Source: Verrucomicrobiota bacterium (GTDB lineage Bacteria > Verrucomicrobiota > Kiritimatiellia > SS1-B-03-39 > UBA6053). From it: a DNA stretch of 64,000 nt. Every line of letters starts with the position of its first letter. Within the stretch, counting starts at the first letter, position 1. The position numbers and the translations under genes were made by a program. The stretch lies in assembly GCA_020831625.1 (NCBI GenBank), contig JAFIGD010000018.1, positions 20,094-84,093 on the forward strand, read 5' to 3'. This document shows positions 42,431-52,500 of this stretch, in pieces. The notes beneath the pieces were generated by a model that was not told the origin of the DNA, searched no databases, and saw only the letters and a list, made by a program, of their open reading frames with translations.

Positions 42431-44548
42431 CTATCGCTGATGGGGGCGCATGCCATAACGTCCGATGCGGTCGAAGGGGATCGGACGGAAGCCCGGCAAT
42501 TCGCGGTAGATCCAGGAATGCTCCGGAATGGCGAAGTCAAAGGCCGCCGGATTTCTGAATCCGGGGTCGCGGTTTGTGCTGAGGTTGTGTTCCTCCTGAT
42601 TATGAGGCCGCGCGTCATTGGCAATTTCGATGCCCCCGGATTTATACAGCACGTTGTGTGTGATCACATTCTTCTGGGCCGTGCTGAGATCGGGATCCCG
42701 GTCGAGGATGCCTTCCAGTTCCGGGTATTCACGAAGCCAGACCGGACGGTTGACGACCTTCTCCAATCCGGAGAAGAGGTTCGGGAGCATATGTCTGGCC
42801 CAGGTTTTAAACCTCAGATCCACCCGCACCGGGATTTTACATTCAACAAAGATATTGTTGATCACCCGGTTGTGATGCCCGTTTCCGATCAGCACCGCAC
42901 GGTCATAGGTCCCGTGAAAGATGTTGCCGAACACAAGATTTCCACTGAGTCCGTCGTCAAAATACACCGGAAAGGCTCCGTGGCCTCCGTCCATGCCCGC
43001 GACACTGTGGAAGAGGTTGTGTCGAATGACGGTGCCGCGTGAGGTCCAGTCCCGTCCGCCGTACATGCCGCCCACATCCCCGGTTTCGGTCGCGATATTG
43101 TGGATGATATTGTATTCGAGGAGATGATTATTGCCGGAAAACGAGACGCCCATGTGGGGGGCGTTGTGAATTTCATTATGCGCGAGCCGGTTTCCGACCC
43201 CGGTCACCGCGACCGCGGGTGAGTAGGTGCGGCGCAGGCGGGCGAAAGCATGAATATGATTGTTTTCCGCCAGATGCCCCGCCGGACTCAGGGACTCCCG
43301 GTCTCCGCCCTCCAGCCGTATCCCGGTGGCGCCGATGTTGTGAATGTGGCAACTGTGCACGGTGTGGTTTTGTCCGCCGTTCACGTGAATTCCGTCCCGG
43401 GCGAAGTTGCGGACGGCGCAGGCGTACAGCGTGTTGTGTTCCCCGCTGCGGATGTTGACCGCGAGGCCCCGACCGTGTTCGAACGTCAGGCCCCGCAGGG
43501 CCATATGAGAGACGCTGTCCAGGAGGATCATGGGCTCACTCATTTGGGAGAGCACCACGTCGGCCTGTTCAAACCCGCGCGGCGGGTACAGATACAGAAT
43601 TCCCGATTGACGGTCCAGGTACCACTCGCCCGGGCGGTCGATCTCCTCCAAAAGATTGAAAATGAAGAAACGGTGCTTCCGCATCACCCCGTACGTGGAA
43701 GCCTGGCGGAGATTTATGCTTTTGTTTTCGGCGGAGACGGATTCGAGTTGAATGGTTTGATCCGACCATTCATTTCCCCAATACCCGAAGAGCCACGCGT
43801 CTTCCGCATGCTTCCAGCGTTCGGGGCGCGGGTCGTTATATCCCAGTACCGGTGTGCGGTATCCCGGATCCGGCGGCTTTGCGCCGTCTCTGGGTCTGGA
43901 GCCCGGTTCCGGAACCCGCGGGAAGGTGACAAACCCCTCATTCGGCCAGCGTGCCGGGGTCATGGGCTCCTGATTCACAAAGAGTTCAGGCGCTTCCGGA
44001 CCGCCCGGCAGCCAGGTTTTTCTAAAGAGACTGTGGCCCCGGAACGGGATGCTTCCGAAATCCACGTCCCGGTTCGACAGGTCGAGCATGCGCACGTGAG
44101 CGCGGGCTTCAGCGGGCAGGCGGTTCAGCACCTCCGGGTCGGTGACCGGAGCGAATTCACGCGGGTTCAACCGCGCGCCTCCGCTGAGCCGAACCTCTTC
44201 ACCCTCATAGGCGGCATAGATGACGGGGGACTCCGCGGATCCTGAATCCCGTTCGGCAAAGCGTATGGTTTGAGAAACGGGATACCTTCCGCCCCGCAGA
44301 AAGACCACAATGCGTCCCCCGGGCAGGTCGCCCGCGTCTTTCAGGGCGCGAATATGATCGCGGGCGGCCTCCGGGGTGGCCAGAGGATGTTCGAGGGTTC
44401 CGTTGTTCTGATCATTTCCGCCGGGGGCGACAAACAGTGTTAATGCAAACTGAGACAAATCCGGACCGGTTCGCGGTGTCGGGGCTTCCTGCGCGTGGCT
44501 CATGATTGTGGCGGCCGTCAAACCGAAGTGTAAAAGAGCTTTTTTCAT
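42431..44548 (-). CDS. Secreted GH141-like right-handed beta-helix glycosidase
   Basis: Start at 44548 (MKKALLHFGLTAATIMSHAQ) with AAAGGAA upstream; the frame is open 76 codons further inside the preceding gene, which is rejected. 705 residues, signal peptide of 20. Shows the whole family pattern without extra modules: 'LFVAPGGNDQNNGTLEHPLATPEAARDHIRAL', 'VFLRGGRYPVSQTIRFAERDSGSAESPVIYAAYEG', 'NEPHMGVSFSGNNHLLEYNIIHN'-like turns, 'TGDVGGMYGGRDWTSRGTVIRHNLFH'. Follows the heparinase-like gene by 28 nt on the same strand, so lyase and glycosidase are co-expressed. Confidence 0.78.
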   Translation of the reverse strand: MKKALLHFGLTAATIMSHAQEAPTPRTGPDLSQFALTLFVAPGGNDQNNGTLEHPLATPEAARDHIRALKDAGDLPGGRIVVFLRGGRYPVSQTIRFAERDSGSAESPVIYAAYEGEEVRLSGGARLNPREFAPVTDPEVLNRLPAEARAHVRMLDLSNRDVDFGSIPFRGHSLFRKTWLPGGPEAPELFVNQEPMTPARWPNEGFVTFPRVPEPGSRPRDGAKPPDPGYRTPVLGYNDPRPERWKHAEDAWLFGYWGNEWSDQTIQLESVSAENKSINLRQASTYGVMRKHRFFIFNLLEEIDRPGEWYLDRQSGILYLYPPRGFEQADVVLSQMSEPMILLDSVSHMALRGLTFEHGRGLAVNIRSGEHNTLYACAVRNFARDGIHVNGGQNHTVHSCHIHNIGATGIRLEGGDRESLSPAGHLAENNHIHAFARLRRTYSPAVAVTGVGNRLAHNEIHNAPHMGVSFSGNNHLLEYNIIHNIATETGDVGGMYGGRDWTSRGTVIRHNLFHSVAGMDGGHGAFPVYFDDGLSGNLVFGNIFHGTYDRAVLIGNGHHNRVINNIFVECKIPVRVDLRFKTWARHMLPNLFSGLEKVVNRPVWLREYPELEGILDRDPDLSTAQKNVITHNVLYKSGGIEIANDARPHNQEEHNLSTNRDPGFRNPAAFDFAIPEHSWIYRELPGFRPIPFDRIGRYGMRPHQR

Positions 44549-44576
44549 ATGAATTCCTTTTGTGAAGGGGTGGAGA

Positions 44577-47500
44577 TCAGGGTTGAGCCTGATGAAACAG
44601 CCATTCCGAAGGAACAGGCCCGGGAGATAACGTCGGGCCGGAAATGCGCAGATCCGGTCGTTGTCCCGTCCAGACCTGATCCCGGAATCCCGGACGGTTG
44701 AAGTGGGCGGGCGCGGTTCCGCGAACGTCGGCGTACCGCACGTGAATCGGATGCAGTCCGGCCCGTAGTCCGACACTCCAGGTGCCCAGGGCGAACCGGT
44801 CCTGCGTCACCTGCCAGCGGATGGATCCGCCCTGATCATCCCGGCCCAGATACGCGGATAATTCATAACCGGCCATGATGGCGGGGCGGAGGTATTCCTC
44901 CGGAAGATGCAGGGTGTACACTCCATCTTCGGGAACCTTCAGGTATCCGGAATACACAAAAGCATAATACGGCGCGTCCGGATTCCGGGGCGACACATCC
45001 AGCAGTTCTTTCACGGTCCCGTGCTTGAGCGGCTCGTCTTTTTCAGGGAAAAATGAAAGCGCTTTCCAGGTTCCCTCCATATAGATGTAGGCAAGTCCGG
45101 GCAAAAGATCCCCCGCATCCACCGGATTCAGCAACGCTGTGATTTCGACGTCCGCCCGGCTGATTTCCGAGGCGTGGGTCAAACTCTCGTTGACCGGTAT
45201 CTCCGCAAGGTCCGGGCGGAAGGCACGGGCTTTGAGGGTCAGAGGGTTTTGAACCGGGATGGGGCCTTCATACACCGGAGAGGAGAGATCCGGTTCCGAT
45301 CCGTCCAGGGTGTAGCGAATCACCTCATTCTCTGTGGACGTGGAAAGAGTGATATGCTCTCCGGGCAGCAGGCGTTTACGGGCTGGTTTGATTTGTACCG
45401 GTTTAATCGGACGGTAAATCGGGGTTGTTTCGACAACGCGCCCCTGTTCGATACGGAACTCCATATCCGCCGAAACCATCTCGACCGGTTCTCCGTTCAG
45501 TTCAAATTCCGTACCGCCGAGCAGAAGGCCGCTGCCATCGGAGCGGAGCAGAACGGCCTCTCCCACCGCCCGCACGCGTCCAATCGAAAAGGTGGCGGTT
45601 CCGTGGATGGCGGATTGGTAGAGCAGACCCTCTCCGTCGGGCAGACGCACCCGAAAGCCGTTTGTATGCCCGGTGGCAGTTTCCGTCACCTCGATGTCTC
45701 CCTCCGCGCCCCAGCCCTTGGGATGCAGCAGCGTCACCACCTGCTGGGGACCCTGTCCCCGCCATTGACTGCTGATCACATTCAGGGCGTACAGGCGGTA
45801 GCGGTAGGAGTAGTCCTCTTTCAAATGCTCCCCGGTCTCCAACGCGGAGGAATAGCGCAGAGGCATGGCGGAAAACTGGTACATATGCAGGTTCACCCGC
45901 ATGTCATCGTCATCGGTTTTGATGGTTTTCGCCTGCTCGTTCAGTTGTACCCGTTCCGGGTCAAAGACGGGCTGGGTGCGGCGTTCAGGATTCGGGTGGG
46001 GGAGGGAGGGGAGGCGCCAGTCCAGGCTGAAGTCGCGGGGTTCCCGGCTGTGGATGCGGTCCGTGACGATCCAGAGGCCGGAGGCGCGGTCGCCCATGAC
46101 CAGCCGCTGGTGGGGGACGTCATGAATGGCGTTGAGCGAGGCCTCCGACACCATGTCCGGCGTGATCACGCCCTGGTCATGATGGTCGTCCATCAGAAAC
46201 CCGTAGGGACCGTCGTAAACGCCTTCCGCCAGATCGAAGCGGGAGGAGCTGTGAAAACGCCAGGGGGCGGGTTCGGCCTCCCGGGCATCCGCCATCAGCC
46301 CCTTGTGTGCCATTCCGGGGGGATTGCGGGGAATCCCGGCGTGGGCGAACTGTTCGAAGCCGTCCACCCGCAGGGGGGAGCGGTCATAGCTGTAGGTGCC
46401 GAAGGAGCCGCTGTGCAGCAGATCCAGTCTGTCCGCCGCGAGTCCCAGGGAATTATTGCCCTTCATGGCGGTAAGCGCATGGCCGCCCGCAAGATTGGGG
46501 GCGCTGGTTAAATGGGCGTAGCTTGACCGGAAATGCCAGGAGTTGCGTAAAAGAAAAAATCCGCTGTACGGGAAAGAATCCGCAGTGGTTTCCGGCGAAT
46601 TTTCGTGGAGGTCGGGGTCGCGGTATTTTAAAGTGTGGTTATGGTTGACAGTGTCGATAAGCTGTTGAATCGAGGGTCTTTCAAACACGGCGGGGGCGAT
46701 GTCTTGAATATCCCGCGTCCGCCAGCCCCGGTTGTCGCGGCGGTCGTTGCGCATTCCAATCGGCAGCTCGGCCTGAGGGGTGATGAAGCGAACGAGAAAG
46801 TTCACGCGCCGATCCAGATCCAGTTGCAGGACATCCAGGCGGTTGGAGCCAATGATCTCACGCTCCCAGGAGGGAATCCGGCCGGACGCGCCGCGGGTGG
46901 CGAAAATCTCTCTCAGAGAGAACGTGTGATTCAGCCAGTTCCGGTTATACCAGGGCGCCTGCTCGGTTTCGGAGCCGTCCGGATAATTCTGCAGGCTGTT
47001 GTAGTTCTCGATGCGCCGCATCCCCTCCTCAAAGAGCGTGCGGGCGACCTTGAACTCGTCGATCAGCATCGCGAAACGAATCATATTCACTGATCCGCCG
47101 GGTGTCCAGTTTTGCGGATTGGTGCGGTGATACAGAATGGTGGCGGGAACGGTTTCGGTGACCATCCGGTTCATCAGTCTTGCCAGCGTCGGGTGCGGAA
47201 GCTCCCGGGCGGCGTCCTCTCTGAGATGGGAGGCCATGCTCAGGGCCTCCCAAAGGATTCGGCCGCTCAGGTGATGCTGTCCGTCTGATATCCGGAGCGC
47301 CTCCGTGTCGCGGAGACCGCGGCCCTGATCCACCCAGTCGTCGATATAGGCGGCCCAGCGGTTCAGATAATCTGTGCGTCCCGTTTGAATATAGGCGTAG
47401 AGCAGGGGGGTGAACAGACCCGGATGCCAACGGTCCCGGTATCCGTAAATGCTTTCCAGGTTGTCGATTTCAATCGTCACCTGTCCGGGTTCGCCGATGG

Positions 47501-47870
47501 GTTCGCCACCGAGGGTGAAGGTGCCGTCGAGAAGCCTGTTCGCCGCATCGAGATTAAAATTATTGGGCAAGTCCCCGGGCCTCACCCCGGGCGGAAGTCC
47601 ATAGGCTTCGCCTTCCCGCAGCTTCTCCAGCAGATACCGGGTGAAGGTTTCCATCGCTTCGATGTGGTTTTCCTCCCGATACAGTCTTGAGGTCTCGACC
47701 AGCAAAGGCCGTTTGTCGAGACCGGTGCGGGCCATGTCCGCCGGATCGAGGATCAGCATGTTGAGAAAATCCCTGATATCTGATTCCGCCGGCGGCAGGG
47801 CGGAGGGGGTGGCGGACAAAGGGGCTTGAATATACAGCGCGAGTCCTAAAAGGTAGTGTGATAATTTCAT
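44577..47870 (-). CDS. Secreted heparinase II/III-like polysaccharide lyase with CHB_HEX_C-like and PA14-like domains
   Basis: 1097 residues, AGGAA eight nt before the ATG, signal peptide MKLSHYLLGLALYIQAPLSA. Same architecture as the 27160 gene: toroid with 'YHRTNPQNWTPGGSVNMIRFAML' and 'YPDGSETEQAPWYNRNWLNHTFSL', beta-sandwich with 'NSLGLAADRLDLLHSGSFGTYSYDRSPLRVDGFEQ', 'VIRYTLDGSEPDLSSPVYEGP', and 'YSGYLKVPEDGVYTLHLPEE'. The two paralogs differ at the presumed catalytic stretch (HYMKHYVEY versus WYNRNWLNH), so they probably act on different linkages. First gene of a two-gene operon with the GH141-like gene 42431. Confidence 0.75.
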   Translation of the reverse strand: MKLSHYLLGLALYIQAPLSATPSALPPAESDIRDFLNMLILDPADMARTGLDKRPLLVETSRLYREENHIEAMETFTRYLLEKLREGEAYGLPPGVRPGDLPNNFNLDAANRLLDGTFTLGGEPIGEPGQVTIEIDNLESIYGYRDRWHPGLFTPLLYAYIQTGRTDYLNRWAAYIDDWVDQGRGLRDTEALRISDGQHHLSGRILWEALSMASHLREDAARELPHPTLARLMNRMVTETVPATILYHRTNPQNWTPGGSVNMIRFAMLIDEFKVARTLFEEGMRRIENYNSLQNYPDGSETEQAPWYNRNWLNHTFSLREIFATRGASGRIPSWEREIIGSNRLDVLQLDLDRRVNFLVRFITPQAELPIGMRNDRRDNRGWRTRDIQDIAPAVFERPSIQQLIDTVNHNHTLKYRDPDLHENSPETTADSFPYSGFFLLRNSWHFRSSYAHLTSAPNLAGGHALTAMKGNNSLGLAADRLDLLHSGSFGTYSYDRSPLRVDGFEQFAHAGIPRNPPGMAHKGLMADAREAEPAPWRFHSSSRFDLAEGVYDGPYGFLMDDHHDQGVITPDMVSEASLNAIHDVPHQRLVMGDRASGLWIVTDRIHSREPRDFSLDWRLPSLPHPNPERRTQPVFDPERVQLNEQAKTIKTDDDDMRVNLHMYQFSAMPLRYSSALETGEHLKEDYSYRYRLYALNVISSQWRGQGPQQVVTLLHPKGWGAEGDIEVTETATGHTNGFRVRLPDGEGLLYQSAIHGTATFSIGRVRAVGEAVLLRSDGSGLLLGGTEFELNGEPVEMVSADMEFRIEQGRVVETTPIYRPIKPVQIKPARKRLLPGEHITLSTSTENEVIRYTLDGSEPDLSSPVYEGPIPVQNPLTLKARAFRPDLAEIPVNESLTHASEISRADVEITALLNPVDAGDLLPGLAYIYMEGTWKALSFFPEKDEPLKHGTVKELLDVSPRNPDAPYYAFVYSGYLKVPEDGVYTLHLPEEYLRPAIMAGYELSAYLGRDDQGGSIRWQVTQDRFALGTWSVGLRAGLHPIHVRYADVRGTAPAHFNRPGFRDQVWTGQRPDLRISGPTLSPGPVPSEWLFHQAQP

Positions 47871-47940
47871 TATGGGTTCCTGATGGTTTAACTATCGTGC
47901 GAATGACAAGGGAATCCGTAAGAAAGATAAAGCGAATGCA

Positions 47941-47964
47941 CAATAATAAAATAAAAATTTTATC
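47941..47964 (-). promoter_or_regulatory. AT-rich promoter-like element before the 47870 gene
   Basis: Nearly pure A/T stretch, on the minus strand GATAAAATTTTTATTTTATT and following ATTG, beginning 71 nt before the 47870 start codon. Placement fits the recurring element although the sequence match to the 4354 copy is only partial. A second A/T block at 48011-48028 sits about 65-80 nt before the + strand start at 48093. Confidence 0.35.
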
Positions 47965-48092
47965 TTGTATTTTTCCGATTTGATAGACAAGGGGTGTTGA
48001 CTGAGTTGATGATATTTTTTTATATTTACCATCTCCATGAGCGATGCGCCGGTCGAGACCGGTGTCGGCACAAGCACAGGAAAAAAAGCATT

Positions 48093-49535
48093 ATGAGGTC
48101 ACATGACATGATGAAAGAAAGAAAACGGTGGGGGATCGGGATTCAGAAGGTTGCAGCGGTCGCGGGAATTTTCCCGAAACATGTTGCCGCCGGGGTGGCG
48201 TTGGGTGTGTGTATCGGGCTGTTCGCCGAGGCGCGCGCGCAAAAAATAGAAAGACATGTTCTGGCTGAGCAGACGACTTTTCCCGGGCACAGCGTCACGG
48301 ATGTCTACACGCCGGTGGGTCACGCGCGGGGGCACACCTTTTTGGTGACCCCGGACGAAAATCATCATCCGGTCGTTATACAGGCGACACCGTCCGGGGA
48401 AGTCCGGAAAGTGTTTCTGGATCCGGAGCACGGTGTGGAGGACGCGTACAGAGCGTTTCCCGATCCGCACAACCATTTCTCATTAGGCGTTGACAAACGC
48501 GGGTACGTCCACATCACCGGTGACATGCATCAGTTCGGCTCCGGTCACGCGCGGCATGGAGGTTTTCCATACCCCGAGCGGTATGATGACAAAAAGAACG
48601 CCGCGATGCTTTACTGGCGTTCTGTCGAACCCTGGGATATCACCGCCGGGTTCCGTTTCATGGGGGCGAAAGATTCCCCGTACCGGATGCCCGGTGCCTC
48701 GTGGACGTACGGACGCTTTGCCAGGGATCGTGACGGCGAGCTTTACTACAGCTCGCGGGTGCGTTCCAAATGGGCGAAGGATTACCGGATTCCCGGCTCC
48801 AGACAGGGCGCGATGGCGTTCGGCCTGTACCGGTATGATGTGGACAGCGAAAGGTGGCGGGCTGTCGGCGCGGCTCCGGCGTTTCCGAATCCCGACAATG
48901 TCGCGCAGGCGTTTGATGTCCTCTACTGGACACATTCAGGCCGGGCCGATACGGGGCAGTCTTATCAGGCCTATCAGGCGCAGGTGAATTTTGATGTGAA
49001 CAACCGGATGCATTTCAATGCGTCCAGTTATGTCGAGCCCGGCGAGGTTTCGCAGATGTCCTACGCATATTCCGATGACGGCGGTGAGACGTGGTATCGG
49101 GCGGACGGTTCCCGCATTCCGGGCCTGCCGCTGCGCGGGGAGCAGGACGAGGAGAATCACGCCCATTTCGTGGCGAATTCAGCGGGCGGCTCCGCAGTGA
49201 TCGGCGACCGCGGGGGGCGGCCCGCGTCCAGTACTGGTCACAGTGCCCGGTCCGGATGGCGGGTATGGAACGGTTCAGAATGGGTCGTGAACACCAGTAT
49301 TCCCGGATACCGGGGATATGCCAGACCCGACGGACGTCTGTTTTTTACCGCCGGGTGGGGAATCTGGCTTGTTGACGATCTGGCGGGGGAGGATGTCCGG
49401 CCCAGGCGACTGGGCGGCGGCATCCGCTCGATCTGTCAGGGCGGGGTTCTGGAAACGGGAAACATCTATGGCGTTCTCATGAATTCAGAACGAACGAAAC
49501 TGTCGCTGGTTAAAGGGGAATTCGTCGAGGAATGA
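48093..49535 (+). CDS. Secreted BNR-repeat propeller protein (BNR_4 family), possible polysaccharide lyase
   Basis: Start 48093 or, with GAGG nine nt ahead, 48108 (MMKERKRWG); leader ends 'VALGVCIGLFAEARA' before QKIE. 480 residues from 48093. Beta-propeller strands with 'FPDPHNHFSLGVDKRGYVHITGDMHQF', 'AAMLYWRSVEPWDI', 'MSYAYSDDGGETWYRADG', 'FFTAGWGIWLVDDL'. The 'HNH...GDMH' block with two His 20 residues apart resembles the catalytic His pair of PL24/PL25-type ulvan lyases, members of the same BNR_4 fold; the assignment is a hypothesis. Its stop overlaps the start of the ABC fusion gene (ATGA), so enzyme and importer are produced together. Confidence 0.7.
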   Translation: MRSHDMMKERKRWGIGIQKVAAVAGIFPKHVAAGVALGVCIGLFAEARAQKIERHVLAEQTTFPGHSVTDVYTPVGHARGHTFLVTPDENHHPVVIQATPSGEVRKVFLDPEHGVEDAYRAFPDPHNHFSLGVDKRGYVHITGDMHQFGSGHARHGGFPYPERYDDKKNAAMLYWRSVEPWDITAGFRFMGAKDSPYRMPGASWTYGRFARDRDGELYYSSRVRSKWAKDYRIPGSRQGAMAFGLYRYDVDSERWRAVGAAPAFPNPDNVAQAFDVLYWTHSGRADTGQSYQAYQAQVNFDVNNRMHFNASSYVEPGEVSQMSYAYSDDGGETWYRADGSRIPGLPLRGEQDEENHAHFVANSAGGSAVIGDRGGRPASSTGHSARSGWRVWNGSEWVVNTSIPGYRGYARPDGRLFFTAGWGIWLVDDLAGEDVRPRRLGGGIRSICQGGVLETGNIYGVLMNSERTKLSLVKGEFVEE

Positions 49536-52500
49536 CGATGAACCCGCGCGCCGCTCCGCAAAACCTCCCTTTTATCAGGACCAAAATGGGTATTTTTTCA
49601 CGTTATTTTCTTCGCCTGTCGTGTTTCGCGGCATTCTTTTTCGCGTTGATTTTTATTCTTGGGGGGATGACGGGGCGCAATGCCACCGGCATTTTGCCGG
49701 AAGGCTACAGGGATCCCGAAATCTTTGAGCAACACAATCAGAAGCGCAATCCTCTGTTGGATCTCGAAAATCCGCCGGTGTTCACGCTGGATGTGGACTA
49801 TTCCGAGGGGATGTCCGCGGATTGGTGGCCCCGTGGGGAAAGTCCGCTGCTGACGGAACTGGTGGAGAAAGCGGTTTTGCCCCCGGTGGAGGAGCGGGTG
49901 GGGCCGGAGCCGGTGGTGCAGAGAGGATTTGGCGGAATCGGAAATTACGGCGGGGACTGGTGGACCCTGGCCACGGATGTGGATCAGGTCCGGCTGATGT
50001 TGCAGTACGTGATCGCCAATAACACGCTGGTGCGTTTTTCGCCCTACGGCGCTCCGGTGAGACCCCATGTGGCGCGCGGGGTGATTCCATCCGAGGATTA
50101 CCGGATCTGGACTGTGCATCTGCGCAGAGGCATCCGCTGGTCGGACGGACATCCCTTCACCAGCGAGGATATCCGGTTTTGGTGGGAGCATGTCGCCAAT
50201 GATCCGGATAACGGATTTATTCCCGAGACGTTGCGGGTGGCGGGCCGCAGCGGAAACATCGAGGTGATCGACCGCTATACCGTCCGGTATGAATTTCCCG
50301 AATCCCATCCCGGATTTTTGCTGGACCAGGCCTCGGCGGCGGGATCGCTCTACATGGCGGGCCCCGCACATTATTTAAAACAGTTTCATCACCGCCTGGG
50401 AAACCGGGATCTGGTGGAGCGGATCGCGGTGCGGAACCGGATTCGTCCTGAAAATGTTTTACGGGAGCGGAACAGCGTCATGAACCCCGAGCGTCCGTCC
50501 CTTTCGCCATGGATTCTGCGGACCTACCGGTCCAACGGCCCCTGGACCCTGGTGCGGAATCCGTATTATTTTGTGGTGGATGAGGCCGGGAATCAACTTC
50601 CCTATTTGGACCGGATCGTGTTCAGGCAGGTGAGCGAACAGTTACAGGAAAAGACGGTGATGGACGGCACCGCGTCGGCGGTTTTTGCGGGAGCCTCCAC
50701 GAATTACACCAGTCTGATCAATCAGCGGGCTTCTGGAAATTTCGAGGTCCGGCACTGGTTCTCGGGCGGCGGAGGTCAGTTGGCGATTATGCCCAACCGA
50801 CAACTTCCTGTGACACCGCAGGATTTTTCCTCCGCACAGCGGCGGGAGTTGCTTCGGAACCCCGAATTCCGCCGGGCCCTGTCCATTTCGATCGACCGGG
50901 TTCGTATTATCGGCGCGGAATCGATGGGGGTGGGGGAGCCTGTCGCGCCGGGACCGGGACCGGGTGAGGCGGGATATGATCCCGAACATTTAAAGGTGAA
51001 TGTGGAATATGATCTCCGCCGCGCCAATGAAATCCTGGATGCGCTTGGACTGCATCAGCGGGATTCGGAGGGATACCGAACCCTGCCGGACGGTTCACGC
51101 CTCTCCTTCCGCCTGGTGGCACCCGCGGGCGGAAGTATCGGGACACTTCAGTTTGTGAGGTCCGATTGGAAACGCGCCGGAATCCGGGTGGTCATGCAGC
51201 AGCGTCCGCACCGCCTGTTGCTGATGGAGCGGAACCGTGCGGATTTTGTAATCGCCAATAATGTGACTGCTCTGGGGTGGGAGTCCCTGGGGGCGGGTGC
51301 GCCCTATTTCTCCTGGTATCACCGCGGGGGACTCCATGGCGATCCGGACGCGACCGGGCTCCCCGCCCAGCCGGGCGAATTGGAAATAAGACTGATGCAA
51401 ATCGGGGAGCGCGCCCGTGTGACCCCGGATCCGGAGGAGCAACTGGAACTGCTTCGGGAAATCATGCTTCATTCCCGCGAACAGGTCTGGATGATTCCCG
51501 TGCTTCCCCCCAGCGCTATGCGCCCCCAATCCCTGTTTGTGGTTAAAAACGGGCTGAAAGGGGTTCCGGATTCATTGTTTGCCACATTCAATCTGGGGTC
51601 GCCCAATAACGCCGCCCCGGAGTCCTGGTACTGGGAGGACCCCGACACCCTGAACGGAGAGCCTGTGGAACCGGACTTTCTGCGTGAACGGGCCGGCGCG
51701 ATCCTGAATGAGATCCAAAACGTGACCCTTCCCCCACGGACCCTTGGCGCCGACGGTGAAGACGTTTCGGGCCGAAGCGGCATCACCCCCGGCCTGGTGA
51801 TTCAAATCAGCATTTGGATGGCCATCACGCTTTTCATCCTTCTCTCCGCGATCCGCCATCCGTTTGTGATCAAGCGTCTGGTGACGATGGTCCCCACCAT
51901 GGGTGTGATTTCCGTGATTGTGTTCACGGGGATTCAGCTCCCGCCCGGAAGTTATCTGGACACGCATATTTTGAATCTGGAGGAGCAGGGCCTGCGCGCG
52001 GAGGCGGAAATCGAGATCGCCCAACTGGAGGAGAATTTTCATCTGAACGACAGTAAGTTCAAGAACTATCTGCGCTGGTCGGGCCTGTTGTGGTTTTTCA
52101 CGTATGACCGGTCTGATCAGGGACTGCTCCAGGGGCATATGGGGTATTCCATGGTCAACAACCGTCCGGTGACCGAACTCATGGGCGACCGGCTCCTGCT
52201 CACATTTCTGTTGTCGCTCGGCACCATCCTGTTCACCTGGATCGTCGCGATTCCCGTGGGCATCTACTCGGCGGTCAAACAATATTCCGCTGGGGACTAT
52301 GTGGTCACGGTGATCGGATTTCTCGGCATGTGCATCCCGAATTTCATTTTCGCGCTGGTGCTGATGCTGCTCAGCCGCCAATGGTTTGATTTCACGATCA
52401 GCGGCATGTTCTCCAGTCAGTTTGTCATGCAGGAACATTGGGACTGGCCGAAATTTGTCGATTTATTGAAGCATCTCTGGATTCCGGTGGCGGTGATCGG

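Noticed and set aside
44549..44776. N-terminal extension of the 42431 GH141-like protein
   Set aside because: It overlaps the preceding lyase gene and would bury the clear signal peptide starting at 44548.
45174..46511. 445-codon + strand open frame
   Set aside because: Lies fully inside the heparinase-like gene on the minus strand; GC-rich third positions keep antisense frames open. No motif or ribosome site.
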